Assembly: GCA_026994225.1 (NCBI GenBank)
Contig: JALWRI010000084.1
Location: forward strand, 1-58,822
Direction of reading: 5' to 3'
Source of the DNA: Gammaproteobacteria bacterium
Lineage (GTDB): Bacteria > Pseudomonadota > Gammaproteobacteria > GRL18
DNA length: 58,822 bases
The notes beneath the pieces were generated by a model. It had not been told where the DNA came from. It did no database searches and saw only the letters and a list, made by a program, of their open reading frames with translations. Every line of letters begins with the position of its first letter. Within the stretch, counting starts at the first letter, position 1. Positions 46,665 to 58,222 of the stretch are shown here, piece after piece. A program made the position numbers and the translations under genes.

Positions 46665-47314
46665 AGGGATTTTTGTAACAGTGGTAACAATATTTGTGCA
46701 ATATCACTGACGTGCAATGATTGTTCAGGGACAAAATCTTGTATTTGGGTAATCGGAAGTTGAGCAAATCCGCAAGGATTAATACGTTGGAATGGTGTGA
46801 TATCCATTGCAACATTTAAACTGAGTCCGTGGTAGCTACATGCTCTTTTTACACGTAAACCTAACGCTGCAATCTTAGCACCTTTATGCGTAGGGGTGTC
46901 AACATATACACCAGGAGCATCTTGTTTAGCATAAGCATCAATAGCATAATATTGTAGACAAGTAATTAAGGTATTTTCTATAAGAGTAATAAACTGACGC
47001 ACGCCTAGTTTTAGACGTTTTAAATCCAGTAGTAAATAACAAACTAATTGCCCCGGTGCATGATAGGTTACTTGTCCTCCTCTATCTATCGCAATAACAG
47101 GGATATCACCTGGATTGAGAAGGTGTTCCGGTTTACTATTACGTCCTAAAGTAAATACTGGTGGATGTTCTAAAATCCATATTTTATCTGGGTATTGAGG
47201 TGTTCTTTGAGCCGTATATTCCTGCATAGCAAGCCAGACAGGCTGATAATCCTGAATTCCTAAATATTCAATATCTAAAGGTATTATTACAGAGCCATTT
47301 TGACTTCGGGACAT
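46649..47314 (-). CDS. lipB: Octanoyl-[ACP]:protein transferase
   Basis: Encodes 221 aa. LipB moves octanoyl from ACP to lipoyl domains, for pyruvate and 2-oxoglutarate dehydrogenases. Family blocks are [32 protein letters not shown], the catalytic Lys in [14 protein letters not shown], and the thioester Cys in [15 protein letters not shown]. It overlaps the DUF493 gene by 28 bases at its 5' end. The usual partner lipA is not downstream; an efflux adaptor gene converges there instead. Confidence 0.94.
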   Translation of the reverse strand: MSRSQNGSVIIPLDIEYLGIQDYQPVWLAMQEYTAQRTPQYPDKIWILEHPPVFTLGRNSKPEHLLNPGDIPVIAIDRGGQVTYHAPGQLVCYLLLDLKRLKLGVRQFITLIENTLITCLQYYAIDAYAKQDAPGVYVDTPTHKGAKIAALGLRVKRACSYHGLSLNVAMDITPFQRINPCGFAQLPITQIQDFVPEQSLHVSDIAQILLPLLQKSLYSKL

Positions 47315-47571
47315 TGTGTTATATCTATATAAATAGCATCAAGTTGTGCTTTACTGGTTGCGGTAATGGTAAATGTCAGTGATACGTAACGCTGATTATT
47401 ACTGTGTCGTTTTTTCATATTATGTTGTGGTTCAAATTCAGGATTATGCCGTTGTATAATATCTAAAATCAGGGTTTCAAAATAATCACTGTTTTCCCCC
47501 ATGACTTTAATCGGGAACTGACAGGGAAAATCAAAAGCGGTATCGTTATCATCATTTTTTGCTGTAGTCAT
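47287..47571 (-). CDS. ybeD: DUF493 (YbeD-like) protein
   Basis: Encodes 94 aa, a single ACT-like alpha/beta domain: [19 protein letters not shown], then [29 protein letters not shown] and ending HP-like in CPEVKMAL. It is normally encoded between dacA and lipB, exactly as here, and has no established activity, though it is proposed to regulate lipoate-related enzymes. It overlaps lipB by 28 bases and lies 9 bases after dat. Confidence 0.9.
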   Translation of the reverse strand: MTTAKNDDNDTAFDFPCQFPIKVMGENSDYFETLILDIIQRHNPEFEPQHNMKKRHSNNQRYVSLTFTITATSKAQLDAIYIDITQCPEVKMAL

Positions 47572-47580
47572 CTATTTACC

Positions 47581-48447
47581 TTATGTAATATTGCGTATAT
47601 ATGCTTTATATTCTCGATAGTGTTGAAGCATTTTTTTTGTGATAGTGCCTACTTGTCCTTGATTAATAAGCTGTTGATCTATTTGGACAACCGGTACTAT
47701 CTCTTTGGTTGAACTACTAATCCATACTTCTTCTGCTTGAAATAGTTGCTCTTTAGAAATAGCTTGTTCATAAATGGGTAATTGATGTTGCTGGGCAAGT
47801 TCAACAATTAAATCTCGTGTTATTCCAGGTAATAAGTGTTGACTTTTAGGAGGAGTAATAATATTACCTTGGGATACAATAAATACATTACTGGCAGCCC
47901 CTTCCGTAATATATGCTTGTGTATCATTTTCAAAATGGGTATATAAGAGTGCTTCTGTTGCGCCAGTATCTTTTGCTTGCTGTTTAAGGAGTATATTAGC
48001 GAGTAGAGAAGTTGATTTGATATGGCGATATTTCCAACGTATATCTTCTAAAGTAATGGTTTTTATACCTTGAGGAAAGGAAATGTTAGCTAAAGGGGTA
48101 CTCATTACAAATAAGGTATTTTTTATCTCTGTAGGGAAGTGATGATCTCGGGGGGCAACACCACGAGTTACTTGCAGATAAACAGATTGATCAATACCGG
48201 TATTTTGCTCAATAACATGCATCAATATCTCTTGCCATTGGCTATCGGTAAGAGGGCGGGGGATTTTAATGGCATCTAAATTAGTATTTAAACGCTGTAA
48301 ATGTTGTGCCAGACGAAATAATTTTTTCCCATAGACGGGAATGACTTCATAAATGCCGTCCCCAAAGATAAACCCCCTGTCCAAGACAGGGATATGTGCT
48401 TGTTCTATTGGCAGATAGTGACCATTAAGATAGACGATAGCAGACAT
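47581..48447 (-). CDS. dat: D-amino acid aminotransferase (class IV PLP)
   Basis: Encodes 288 aa. It interconverts D-alanine and D-glutamate with their 2-oxoacids, supplying peptidoglycan precursors. The start YLNGHYLPIEQAHIPVLDRGFIFGDGIYEVIPVY, the catalytic Lys in RHIKSTSLLANILLKQQA, and ITEGAASNVFIV are the family blocks. It sits between dacA and DUF493, a standard location in this operon. A branched-chain-type activity is less likely given the length and blocks. Confidence 0.9.
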   Translation of the reverse strand: MSAIVYLNGHYLPIEQAHIPVLDRGFIFGDGIYEVIPVYGKKLFRLAQHLQRLNTNLDAIKIPRPLTDSQWQEILMHVIEQNTGIDQSVYLQVTRGVAPRDHHFPTEIKNTLFVMSTPLANISFPQGIKTITLEDIRWKYRHIKSTSLLANILLKQQAKDTGATEALLYTHFENDTQAYITEGAASNVFIVSQGNIITPPKSQHLLPGITRDLIVELAQQHQLPIYEQAISKEQLFQAEEVWISSSTKEIVPVVQIDQQLINQGQVGTITKKMLQHYREYKAYIRNIT

Positions 48448-48471
48448 AATAAATAACCTTTAAAATATAAA

Positions 48472-49617
48472 TTATTCAAACCAAAGTCGCACACTATCAG
48501 AAGTCTTTTGCCAAAGACTTCCTTCAGGAATAGTTTGTAATGCTACTAATGGAATATCAACAAGTATTTTCCCTTTTAAAGCGATAGTAATATTACCAAA
48601 TTTTTCCCCTTTTTTTATTGGTGCAATTAATTGTCGTGTGATTTTTAAACTCGGTTGTAGTTGTTGGTATTGCCCAGTTGGAATAGTTAAATATAAGTCT
48701 TTGTCCACGCCGACAGATAAAGATTGACTCGCTCCTTTAAAAACCCGCAAGCGTTTAATTTCTTTGTTTGCCGTATAGAGTTTGTGGGTTTCATAAAAGC
48801 GAAACCCATAATTAAGGAGTTTTTGACTTTCTTGTGTACGAGCATCCACACTTTTAGTCCCCATGACGACGCTGATTAAGCGCATAGTATTACGTTTTGC
48901 TGAAGCAACAAGACAATATCCTGCTTCTTTGGTATAACCTGTTTTTAAACCATCTACATACTTATTACGGGATAATAGCTTATTACGATTGTATTGTTTT
49001 ATTTTATTATAGGAAAAATAGGGTTCTTTGAACCATTTATAATATTCGGGAAATTGCCGAATGAGAGCACTTGATACAATCGCCATATCTCGGGCAGAGG
49101 TATAATGTTCTTTATGTGGTAAACCATCACTGTTACTAAAATGGCTATTTTTCATGCCTAAATGTTGAGCGTGCTGATTCATTAATGCGGCAAAGGTATC
49201 TTCACTGCCTGCAATATATTCAGATAAAGCAACTGCTGCATCATTACCAGATTGAATAATAAGCCCTTTCAGCAAGTTTTCTACAGATACTTGAGTACCC
49301 ACTTCGATAAACATTTTAGAACCTGCTGTGCGCCAGGCTTTTTCACTGATGGTTACCATATCATCAAGATGGATTTTATTATCTTTTAATTCATGGAAAA
49401 CGACATAAGCGGTCATAATTTTGGTAAGGCTGGCAGGTGCCATGGGGGTATAGGCATTATTTTCAGAAATAACTTTCCCGCTATAGTGATCAATTAATAT
49501 ATAGGATTTGGATTCAATCTTGGGAGGAGCGGGAGTGGCTAATGGGGTAGAAAATAAAGGGGTAGTAATACTAGATAACAATACGATAAAAAGAGAGATT
49601 AAAATATTATCTTTCAT
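48472..49617 (-). CDS. dacA: D-alanyl-D-alanine carboxypeptidase (PBP5/6)
   Basis: Encodes 381 aa. It trims the terminal D-Ala of peptidoglycan stem peptides. A signal peptide (1-23) is followed by the serine catalytic motifs SLTK (PASLTKIMTAY), SGN (IQSGNDAAVALSEY), and KTG (GLKTGYTKEAG). A PBP5 C-terminal domain and an amphipathic membrane-anchor helix (SLWQKTSDSVRLWFE) end the protein. The neighbours mltB and dat bracket it with gaps of 51 and 24 bases. rlpA, often between mltB and dacA, is absent. Confidence 0.94.
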   Translation of the reverse strand: MKDNILISLFIVLLSSITTPLFSTPLATPAPPKIESKSYILIDHYSGKVISENNAYTPMAPASLTKIMTAYVVFHELKDNKIHLDDMVTISEKAWRTAGSKMFIEVGTQVSVENLLKGLIIQSGNDAAVALSEYIAGSEDTFAALMNQHAQHLGMKNSHFSNSDGLPHKEHYTSARDMAIVSSALIRQFPEYYKWFKEPYFSYNKIKQYNRNKLLSRNKYVDGLKTGYTKEAGYCLVASAKRNTMRLISVVMGTKSVDARTQESQKLLNYGFRFYETHKLYTANKEIKRLRVFKGASQSLSVGVDKDLYLTIPTGQYQQLQPSLKITRQLIAPIKKGEKFGNITIALKGKILVDIPLVALQTIPEGSLWQKTSDSVRLWFE

Positions 49618-49668
49618 CAGGTGCTCCAGAAAAAAGTATAGTAAGTGATAGGTATATGGTATTTATCA

Positions 49669-50664
49669 TTATAAATGCTCAATTGCCTGACTTAATTGAA
49701 ATACAGCCATCGCATAATGTGCGCTATGATTATAGCGAGTAATAGCATAAAAATTTTGGTATGCAAGCCAATATTCAATCGTCTTTTTTTGTTCTAAAGG
49801 GATAATGGTTGCTAAGGTATCACCAGGAAGGTTAGCCTTATCCTGGAAACCTATTTTCTTTAGTTCATCAATGCTATAGCGTGGTAATAATGACATCTCT
49901 TTCGGTATACTTGCCCCTTTTTTTATTACAGTAGCCGGATAGGCAATAGAGAGATTTTTTTCCCATCCATGTTGTTGGAAGTAGTAAGCAACACTACCTA
50001 TTGCATCAACTGGATTATGCCAGATATCCTTTTTTCCATCACCATCAAAATCAATCGCAAAATTACGAAAACTACCAGGAATAAATTGTCCCATGCCCAT
50101 TGCACCGGCATAAGAACCTTTTAATTCTAAAGGATTGAGATTTTCTTCTTTACACATTAATAAAAATTCTACTAATTGTTGACGAAAAAAAGATGATCGG
50201 GGGGGATAGGCGAATGCGAGTGTACTTAAGGCATCAATAACTCGATAGCTACCTTGATGTTTGCCATAAAAGGTTTCTACACCAATAATAGCAGTAATAA
50301 TATAGCCTGATACGCCATAAATTTTTTCAGCATATTGTAGGGTTGTTTTATATTTTTTGTAAAAGGCTCGACCTTTTTGAATGCGTTTTTTTGTTAAAAA
50401 AATAGGGCGATAGCTATACCAGGGCTTTTTTTCAGCAGGACGTTGCATCGCTTTAATAATGTTTTGTTTAATTTTAGTGTGTGAAAAAAGTGTAGTTAAC
50501 ATTTTTTCTGAGAATTGGTGTTGGGTTTGCATGGTTTGAATAAATTTTTTTACTTTAGGTAAAGAAAGCAGATTTTGGTTGTCTGTAGATGTTTCTATAG
50601 CGTGAACAGTATGCATAGTGCATAATAATATAAAACTAAAAAGAGAGCTGCATGTAAATTTCAT
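49669..50664 (-). CDS. mltB: Membrane-bound lytic murein transglycosylase B
   Basis: Encodes 331 aa. A signal peptide (1-22; LFSFILLCTMHTVHA) lacks a good lipobox, so it may be periplasmic rather than a lipoprotein. The GH103 catalytic Glu is in IIGVETFYGKHQGSYRVIDALSTLAFAYPPR. GAMGMGQFIPGSF, DFDGDGKKDIW and DAIGSVAYYFQQHGW are further family blocks. It cleaves glycan strands to 1,6-anhydromuropeptides. It follows rodA by 9 bases and belongs to the elongasome operon. Confidence 0.93.
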   Translation of the reverse strand: MKFTCSSLFSFILLCTMHTVHAIETSTDNQNLLSLPKVKKFIQTMQTQHQFSEKMLTTLFSHTKIKQNIIKAMQRPAEKKPWYSYRPIFLTKKRIQKGRAFYKKYKTTLQYAEKIYGVSGYIITAIIGVETFYGKHQGSYRVIDALSTLAFAYPPRSSFFRQQLVEFLLMCKEENLNPLELKGSYAGAMGMGQFIPGSFRNFAIDFDGDGKKDIWHNPVDAIGSVAYYFQQHGWEKNLSIAYPATVIKKGASIPKEMSLLPRYSIDELKKIGFQDKANLPGDTLATIIPLEQKKTIEYWLAYQNFYAITRYNHSAHYAMAVFQLSQAIEHL

Positions 50665-50673
50665 TAAGATTAC

Positions 50674-51807
50674 CTAGTTTGCTAATAATTTTCTATGAGT
50701 GTAGATGGACATCACCATGCCAAATGTTGCCATAAGAGTTACCATTGATGTGCCACCATAACTAATTAAAGGAAGCGGTACACCCACAACAGGTAATATA
50801 CCGTTGACCATACCAATATTGATAAAGATATAAATAAAAAAAGTAAGGATTAAACTACCGGCAAGTAATCTACTGTAGCTTTCTTGCCCTTGTGTGGCAA
50901 TGTATAATCCTCTTAGGATAATAAATAAATAGATCAGCAATAATAACACAGCACCCATTAAACCAAACTCTTCAGCATAGACAGCGAAAATAAAATCGGT
51001 GGAACGTTCAGGTAAAAATTGCAAATGAGATTGTGTACCTTCTAACCATCCTTTTCCAGTAAATCCCCCTGAGCCAATAGCAATTTTAGATTGAATGATA
51101 TGGTAGCCCGTATGTAAGGGATCGGATTCAGGATTGAGTAAGGTCAGTACTCTTTGACGTTGGTAATCATGTAATAAGTAAGTCCAGGCAATAGGAATAA
51201 AGGCAATAACACTGGAAGTAAGCCCAATAATGAGTCGCCAGGAAACACCAGAGAGTAATAATACAAAAATGCCTGCTACCGCAGTTAATAAAGCCGTACC
51301 TAAATCTGGTTGTTTGGCAATCAATAAGGTGGGAACAATAATAATAAGTAAACTAATAAATAATTGTTTTAAATTAGGGGGAAGAGAATGCTTGGATAGG
51401 TAGGCAGCGACCATCATGGGAACGGCAACTTTCATTATTTCAGAAGGTTGGAAACGAAAAAAACCTAAATTGAGCCAACGTTGCGCACCTTTGCCTATTG
51501 TACCAAATAACAAGACTAATATCAGCATAATCAACCCTATTGTATAAATCCAGATAGACCAGCGCTTTAATTTATCCGGTGATATTTGAGCTATCGCCAA
51601 CATGATCCCAAAAGCTATCACTAAACGAATGATTTGACGGACAAGTAAATGAGAATTTTGATCTGAAGCACTATATAAAACGATAAATCCTAATGAAGTT
51701 AAACATAATAATCCGAATAATAATATCCAATCTATATGCAACCTTTTAAAAGGTTGATAATGATACATCATAGGTTTAGAAGGTAAGCGTGAGTAGCGTT
51801 TATTCAT
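50674..51807 (-). CDS. rodA: Rod shape-determining peptidoglycan polymerase RodA
   Basis: Encodes 377 aa with about ten membrane segments. RodA is the SEDS glycosyltransferase of the elongasome, working with PBP2. The catalytic Asp is in the extracellular loop near the central part, and the blocks GKGAQRWLNLGFFRFQPSEIMK, KQPDLGTALL, FTGKGWLEGTQSHLQFLPERSTDFIFAVYAEE and PVVGVPLPLISYGGTSM are all present. A cytosolic basic N-terminus of about 25 residues precedes the first helix. It overlaps the end of mrdA by 8 bases. Confidence 0.95.
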   Translation of the reverse strand: MNKRYSRLPSKPMMYHYQPFKRLHIDWILLFGLLCLTSLGFIVLYSASDQNSHLLVRQIIRLVIAFGIMLAIAQISPDKLKRWSIWIYTIGLIMLILVLLFGTIGKGAQRWLNLGFFRFQPSEIMKVAVPMMVAAYLSKHSLPPNLKQLFISLLIIIVPTLLIAKQPDLGTALLTAVAGIFVLLLSGVSWRLIIGLTSSVIAFIPIAWTYLLHDYQRQRVLTLLNPESDPLHTGYHIIQSKIAIGSGGFTGKGWLEGTQSHLQFLPERSTDFIFAVYAEEFGLMGAVLLLLIYLFIILRGLYIATQGQESYSRLLAGSLILTFFIYIFINIGMVNGILPVVGVPLPLISYGGTSMVTLMATFGMVMSIYTHRKLLAN

Positions 51808-53653
51808 TAATGGAGTTATCCTTGAGATATTGCTTAATCACTTTACCTGCAATGGGTGCAGCAATAGAGCCACCATGTCCCCCATTTTCAACAATTACTG
51901 CTACGGCAATATGAGGATTATCTGCTGGGGCAAAGGCAATGAATAATGCATGATCTCGTAAATGCTTAGGGGTTTCTTTTTCTTTATATTCCGCTTCTTG
52001 ACCAATACCAAAGACCTGTGCTGTACCTGTTTTTCCTGCTATATGGTACTGAATATCCTTACCAATACGGCGAGCTGTACCTCGTGCGCTATGTACAACA
52101 TCTTCCATGGCTTTAATTACTTTACGCCAATATTCTAAATGTACAGGGGTTTTTTGTAGTGCTTTTTGCTTAAGTAATATTAAATTTTCATTATCTTGTG
52201 TTTGGGTCGCATATAAAATATGGGATTGTAATCGAACCCCTTTATTAGCAAGGGTAGCAGTACTCGAAGCCAGTTGTATGGGGGTAACTAGCATATAACC
52301 TTGTCCAATGCCTGCAATTAAGGTTTCTCCTGGATACCAGGATTGTTGCATGGTTTTGCGTTTCCATTCACGAGAAGGCATAAGACTACGACGTTCTCCA
52401 ATTAAGTCAATATTAGTTAATAAACCAAATCCAAAGCCAGTCATAAATTTATGCATTCTATCAATACCCAAACGTTGTGCCAGACGATAATAATAGACAT
52501 CACACGATTCGATAATAGATTTAGCCAATGATGTATGACCATGTCCCCATTTTTTCCAATCTCGGTATTTATGAGAATAACCACTGATACTAAACCAACC
52601 AGGGCAATAAACCGTTTCTTCAGTAGTGATTTCACCTAACTCTAAACCAGCTAGGGCATAAAAGGGTTTTACTGTAGAGCCAGGAGGATAACGTCCTAAT
52701 AAGGCACGGTTAAATAAAGGTCTGTCAGGGGAATTATTTAAGTGATTGTAATTATCATAATTAATACCATTAACAAATAAATTAGGATCAAAAGTAGGCA
52801 TACTCACTAAACTTAGCACTTGTCCTGTATTAGGGTCAATAGCAACTAATGCACCTTTTTCATTACCAAATGCTTGCATAGCCGTTTGTTGTAATGCAAT
52901 ATCAATAGTCAGATATAAATTTTTACCCGGGGAAGGCGGAATTTGTTTAATAACTCTTAAGGTTCTTCCTCGGACATTTGTTTCTACTTCTTGATAGCCG
53001 ACCTTACCATGTAAGTATTTTTCATAGGTACGCTCAATACCTAATTTACCAATGTGATTAGTGCCTTTATAGTTAGCATTATCAATTTTTTGTAATTCTT
53101 TTTTATTAATCCGACCCACATAGCCTAATACGTGTGCAGTTGATTCACCCAGAGGATAACTACGCATTAAACGTGCTTGTATTTCAACGCCAGGTAAATT
53201 ATGACGGTTAACAGATATTTTAGCTACTTCATCGTCATTGAGGCGAAAACGCAATGGAACACCTTCAAAATGGCGTTTTTCTTTTAATAAGCGGTGGAAG
53301 TTTTTAATGTCTTTATCACGAATTTGAATAAGTTGAGATAAATTTTTTAATGTTTGATCGAGATTTTCTACTTGTTCAGGGATAATTTCTAACGTATAGG
53401 TTGGTAAATTATCGGCAAGTAACGTTCCTTTTCTATCGAAAATTAATCCACGAGTGGGAGGTATTGGTTTGATACCTAAACGATTATTTTGAGATAGAGT
53501 AGTAAAATGTTGATGTTGGTCTATTTGTAAATAATATAAGCGTACTACTAAGACGATAAGAAGAAGAATAATAATAGCACCGGCAAGGAGTATGCGATTA
53601 TTAAAAATATGCTTTTCACGGGAGTGATCTTTAAACGTTTGTTGATTAAACAT
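51800..53653 (-). CDS. mrdA: Penicillin-binding protein 2 (elongasome transpeptidase)
   Basis: Encodes 617 aa. A membrane anchor (about 19-41) precedes a dimerisation/pedestal domain (IPPTRGLIFDRKGTLLADN) and a transpeptidase domain with SxxK in PPGSTVKPFYAL, the SCD-type second motif in SIIESCDVYYY, and KTG in AGKTGTAQVF. It crosslinks lateral wall peptidoglycan with RodA. It overlaps rodA by 8 bases and lies about 24 bases after mreD, so partner stoichiometry is probably set by coupling. Confidence 0.95.
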   Translation of the reverse strand: MFNQQTFKDHSREKHIFNNRILLAGAIIILLLIVLVVRLYYLQIDQHQHFTTLSQNNRLGIKPIPPTRGLIFDRKGTLLADNLPTYTLEIIPEQVENLDQTLKNLSQLIQIRDKDIKNFHRLLKEKRHFEGVPLRFRLNDDEVAKISVNRHNLPGVEIQARLMRSYPLGESTAHVLGYVGRINKKELQKIDNANYKGTNHIGKLGIERTYEKYLHGKVGYQEVETNVRGRTLRVIKQIPPSPGKNLYLTIDIALQQTAMQAFGNEKGALVAIDPNTGQVLSLVSMPTFDPNLFVNGINYDNYNHLNNSPDRPLFNRALLGRYPPGSTVKPFYALAGLELGEITTEETVYCPGWFSISGYSHKYRDWKKWGHGHTSLAKSIIESCDVYYYRLAQRLGIDRMHKFMTGFGFGLLTNIDLIGERRSLMPSREWKRKTMQQSWYPGETLIAGIGQGYMLVTPIQLASSTATLANKGVRLQSHILYATQTQDNENLILLKQKALQKTPVHLEYWRKVIKAMEDVVHSARGTARRIGKDIQYHIAGKTGTAQVFGIGQEAEYKEKETPKHLRDHALFIAFAPADNPHIAVAVIVENGGHGGSIAAPIAGKVIKQYLKDNSINE

Positions 53654-53677
53654 AAATATAATAAAGAGATAGCATGG

Positions 53678-54175
53678 TTATTGTATACGGTAATAACGTT
53701 GAAAAAAATATAAGACAAAGTAAATCAGTGGCCAACATAAAGCACTACTAAAAGGGTTTAACCAATAACTCCACCAGGAAAGAGGAATATCTCCAAAAAT
53801 ACTGCGTAGCCATAAGAGGAGTAATTGTTGCAAACTGATTAAAAGAAAAATAATAATGGCTTGTTGCCATAAAGGAAAGTGACGTATACGGCGATAAAAA
53901 TATAATGTTAAATAGGCAATAATACTTAATACTAAAGCATGTAATCCTAAGGTGGTAGGCATTAATAAATCAAGCAATAACCCTATTATCCAGCCGGTAG
54001 CAATGCCTACACGCTCAGGTAAGTTAATACACCAGTAAATTAATACTAGCGTTGGCCAGTTAGGACGTAAAGATTGAATACTTTCTGGTAAAGGATAAAT
54101 AGCGAATAAAAGGGATATGACGATACTGCCTATTATGACTATTTGTCCAGGAAGGGTATTATTCGGTATCATCAT
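53678..54175 (-). CDS. mreD: Rod shape-determining protein MreD
   Basis: Encodes about 165 aa from the ATG at 54175. In-frame TTG (54208) and ATG (54202) starts lie further inside mreC, and ATG 54172 is adjacent; the chosen start leaves the usual short tail before the first helix (IVIIGSIVISLLFAIYPLPESI). About five membrane segments are visible, with RPNWPTLVLIYWCINLPERVG, a family block. MreD holds MreC and MreB to the membrane. It overlaps mreC by 17 bases or more. Confidence 0.88.
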   Translation of the reverse strand: MMIPNNTLPGQIVIIGSIVISLLFAIYPLPESIQSLRPNWPTLVLIYWCINLPERVGIATGWIIGLLLDLLMPTTLGLHALVLSIIAYLTLYFYRRIRHFPLWQQAIIIFLLISLQQLLLLWLRSIFGDIPLSWWSYWLNPFSSALCWPLIYFVLYFFQRYYRIQ

Positions 54176-55040
54176 GCTGCTCAGTCGTATGGGTTTGTTC
54201 ATTATCAATAATGGATATAAATAATACCTCTCGGCTACGTTTTAAATGAGCGATAGGTTGTGCTTTAATCGTTGCAAAGGCTTGTTTAGGATTTCGTTTT
54301 ACAGATGATACAACCGCCACTGGATAACCTGTTGGAAAATGCCCGCCTAATCCAGAGGTTTCGAGTAAATCTCCTTCTTCGATCTCTGCATTATTGGGTA
54401 AATAGAGAAGTTCTAATTCACTTGCTGAACCGGTACCAAAGGCAATAGCACGTAAGCCATTACGATTTACTTGTACGGGAATGGCATGTGCCGGATCGGT
54501 AATCAAAATAGCGATACTCGAATTATGATTGACTTGTGTAATTTGTCCCATGATACCGTAGGCATCAATGATAGGTTGCCCTTTGTAAATATGATGTTTT
54601 GCGCCTTTATTAATGACAATAAGATGCTTGAACGGATCTAAATCAACTTGTAGTGTTTCAGCCACTTGCAGTTCTTCTTGTTTACGGGGAGCGTGTAAAA
54701 GGGAACGTAAACGCATATTTTCTGAAGATAAGGCAATTAATTTTTGGTTTTTTGCTTGTAACAGTTGATTACTCAAACGCAAGCGTTTTATTTCTTCTCG
54801 TAATTCATCATTAGATGTGAATTTATTACCTATCCAACTGCTGAAGTTAGCAGAAATATTAACAATACTGTAAAAAGGTTGGGTAGCAGAATAGAGGATA
54901 TTATGAAAAGGATTAAAAATTTGCGAATAATGATCTAATAGTATCAGCATGACAGAAAGACCACTAAAAAAAAGCAGTCGGAATAAACGTGATGATATAT
55001 TGGAGAAAAAGGTATTGATGGTTTTATTCCTAAGGTACAA
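54159..55040 (-). CDS. mreC: Rod shape-determining protein MreC
   Basis: Encodes 293 aa. A short cytosolic basic start leads to one membrane helix (about 22-36; FFSGLSVMLILLDHYS), a periplasmic coiled coil (about 75-105; EEIKRLRLSNQLLQAKNQKL), and beta domains with QPIIDAYGIMGQI, SIAILITDPAHAIPVQVNRNGLRAI and GLGGHFPTGYPVAVVSSV. MreC connects MreB filaments to PBP2-RodA in the periplasm. The tail is charged and His/Glu-rich. It is 24 bases after mreB. Confidence 0.94.
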   Translation of the reverse strand: MYLRNKTINTFFSNISSRLFRLLFFSGLSVMLILLDHYSQIFNPFHNILYSATQPFYSIVNISANFSSWIGNKFTSNDELREEIKRLRLSNQLLQAKNQKLIALSSENMRLRSLLHAPRKQEELQVAETLQVDLDPFKHLIVINKGAKHHIYKGQPIIDAYGIMGQITQVNHNSSIAILITDPAHAIPVQVNRNGLRAIAFGTGSASELELLYLPNNAEIEEGDLLETSGLGGHFPTGYPVAVVSSVKRNPKQAFATIKAQPIAHLKRSREVLFISIIDNEQTHTTEQHDDTE

Positions 55041-55064
55041 AGATGAGTAACGTAAGTGAGGTAT

Positions 55065-56454
<1,390 letters not shown>

Positions 56455-56742
56455 ATGTCATTAACTGAAGATGATGTAAAAAAAATTGCCTATTTAAGCC
56501 GTTTACAGATCACAGAACAAGCAATACCTGAATATGTTGAGAATTTATCTAGTATCTTTGATTTAGTAGATCAAATGAATGCAGTGGATACCTCTCATGT
56601 AGAAACAATGGCGCATCCTTTACATATGATACAAAGATTGCGTGAAGATGTGGTAACAGAAAGCAATCAACGAGATATTTTTCAACGTCATGCACCGGAA
56701 ACGGAAGCAGGTTTATATTTAGTACCAAAAGTAATTGAATAA
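56455..56742 (+). CDS. gatC: Asp/Glu-tRNA(Asn/Gln) amidotransferase subunit C
   Basis: Encodes 95 aa from the ATG at 56455, which has GGGAGAAG 6 bases upstream; an ATG 27 bases earlier would add 9 unconserved residues. GatC holds the amidotransferase GatA and tRNA-binding GatB together. Blocks are LTEDDVKKIAYLSRLQI, NLSSIFDLVDQMNAVDTS and LREDVVT, with the tail GLYLVPKVIE. gatA follows after 28 bases. The bacterium would make Gln- and/or Asn-tRNA indirectly. Confidence 0.94.
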   Translation: MSLTEDDVKKIAYLSRLQITEQAIPEYVENLSSIFDLVDQMNAVDTSHVETMAHPLHMIQRLREDVVTESNQRDIFQRHAPETEAGLYLVPKVIE

Positions 56743-56770
56743 TTTTGTTTGACTAAACAATGGGATAATT

Positions 56771-58222
56771 ATGCATAAGAAAACAGTTGCTGAATTATCA
56801 GCAGGACTTAAAGCAAAAGAGTTTTCCAGTGAAGAACTCACTCAGGTATTCTTACAACGGATTGCTGATTTAGATAAAGAATTAAATACCTATATTACGG
56901 TAACAGAGGAACAAGCTATTTATCAAGCGAAAAAAGCAGATAAAAAAATAGCTGAAAATACGGCAGGCACATTAACTGGCATACCTTTAGCACAAAAAGA
57001 TATTTTTTGTACTCAGGGAGTTAAGACAACCTGTGGTTCTAAAATGTTAGAAAATTTTGTTGCCCCTTATGATGCTACTACAGTCACGCAATTTAATAAT
57101 GCTGGTATGGTTTTATTAGGTAAAACGAATATGGATGAGTTCGCAATGGGTTCATCAAATGAAAGTAGTTATTTTGGTGCGGTAAGTAATCCCTGGGATC
57201 TAGCAACAGTACCTGGGGGATCATCGGGAGGATCAGCAGCGGCAGTTGCTGCATGTTTAGCACCGGTTGCAACGGGAACAGATACCGGTGGATCGATTCG
57301 GCAACCTGCGGCATTTTGTGGTATTACAGGTTTAAAACCGACCTATGGAAGAGTTTCTCGCTATGGCATGATTGCTTTTGCTTCGAGTTTGGATCAAGGA
57401 GGTATCATGGCACGTAGTGCTGAAGATTGTGCTATGTTATTAAATACAATGGCTGGTTTTGATGAAAAAGATTCGACCAGTGCAAAGATTGCCACAGAAA
57501 ATTATAGCCAATCTTTACATAGCAAGGTGGAAGGTTTAAAAATTGGTTTACCTCAAGAGTATTTTGCAGAAGGTTTGGATGCGCAAGTTGGACAATGTAT
57601 TGAAGCTGCGATTAAAGAATATGAAAAAATGGGGGCAAAAATTATAGAATTAAGTCTGGAAAATACTTCTTTAGCAGTGCCTACCTATTATATTGTTGCA
57701 CCGGCGGAATGTTCTTCAAATTTATCTCGTTTTGATGGGGTACGGTATGGCTATCGTTGTCAAGACCCTAAAGATTTAACTGATTTATATTTACGTTCAC
57801 GGGGAGAGGGTTTTGGTGATGAAGTGAAACGACGTATTTTAATTGGGACGTATGCGTTATCGGCAGGATATTACGATGCATATTATTTAAAAGCACAAAA
57901 ATTAAGGCAGTTAATCAGCAATGATTTTACACAGGCATTTAAACAGGTTGATGTATTGATAGGGCCAACGACTCCTGATGTAGCATTCAAGAAAGGGGAA
58001 AAAAGTGATCCTGTTAGTATGTATTTATCCGATATCTATACTATAGCAGTAAATCTAGCAGGATTACCTGCTATATCAATACCTGTAGGTAGAATAAAAA
58101 ATAAACCCGTTGGATTACAACTTATAGGTAATTATTTCAATGAAGCAAAATTATTAAATATTGCCCATCAATATCAAACTATTACCGATTGGCATAGAGG
58201 TATACCAGAAAAATTTCAATAA
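56771..58222 (+). CDS. gatA: Asp/Glu-tRNA(Asn/Gln) amidotransferase subunit A
   Basis: Encodes 483 aa. This amidase-signature enzyme releases ammonia from glutamine for transamidation of Glu-tRNA(Gln) or Asp-tRNA(Asn). The catalytic Lys is in [10 protein letters not shown], and the Ser-cisSer-Lys triad is completed in [14 protein letters not shown] and [15 protein letters not shown]. The C-terminal substrate blocks [23 protein letters not shown] are intact. No gatB follows in the window; the next 600 bases hold a hairpin and a decayed tnpB. Confidence 0.95.
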   Translation: MHKKTVAELSAGLKAKEFSSEELTQVFLQRIADLDKELNTYITVTEEQAIYQAKKADKKIAENTAGTLTGIPLAQKDIFCTQGVKTTCGSKMLENFVAPYDATTVTQFNNAGMVLLGKTNMDEFAMGSSNESSYFGAVSNPWDLATVPGGSSGGSAAAVAACLAPVATGTDTGGSIRQPAAFCGITGLKPTYGRVSRYGMIAFASSLDQGGIMARSAEDCAMLLNTMAGFDEKDSTSAKIATENYSQSLHSKVEGLKIGLPQEYFAEGLDAQVGQCIEAAIKEYEKMGAKIIELSLENTSLAVPTYYIVAPAECSSNLSRFDGVRYGYRCQDPKDLTDLYLRSRGEGFGDEVKRRILIGTYALSAGYYDAYYLKAQKLRQLISNDFTQAFKQVDVLIGPTTPDVAFKKGEKSDPVSMYLSDIYTIAVNLAGLPAISIPVGRIKNKPVGLQLIGNYFNEAKLLNIAHQYQTITDWHRGIPEKFQ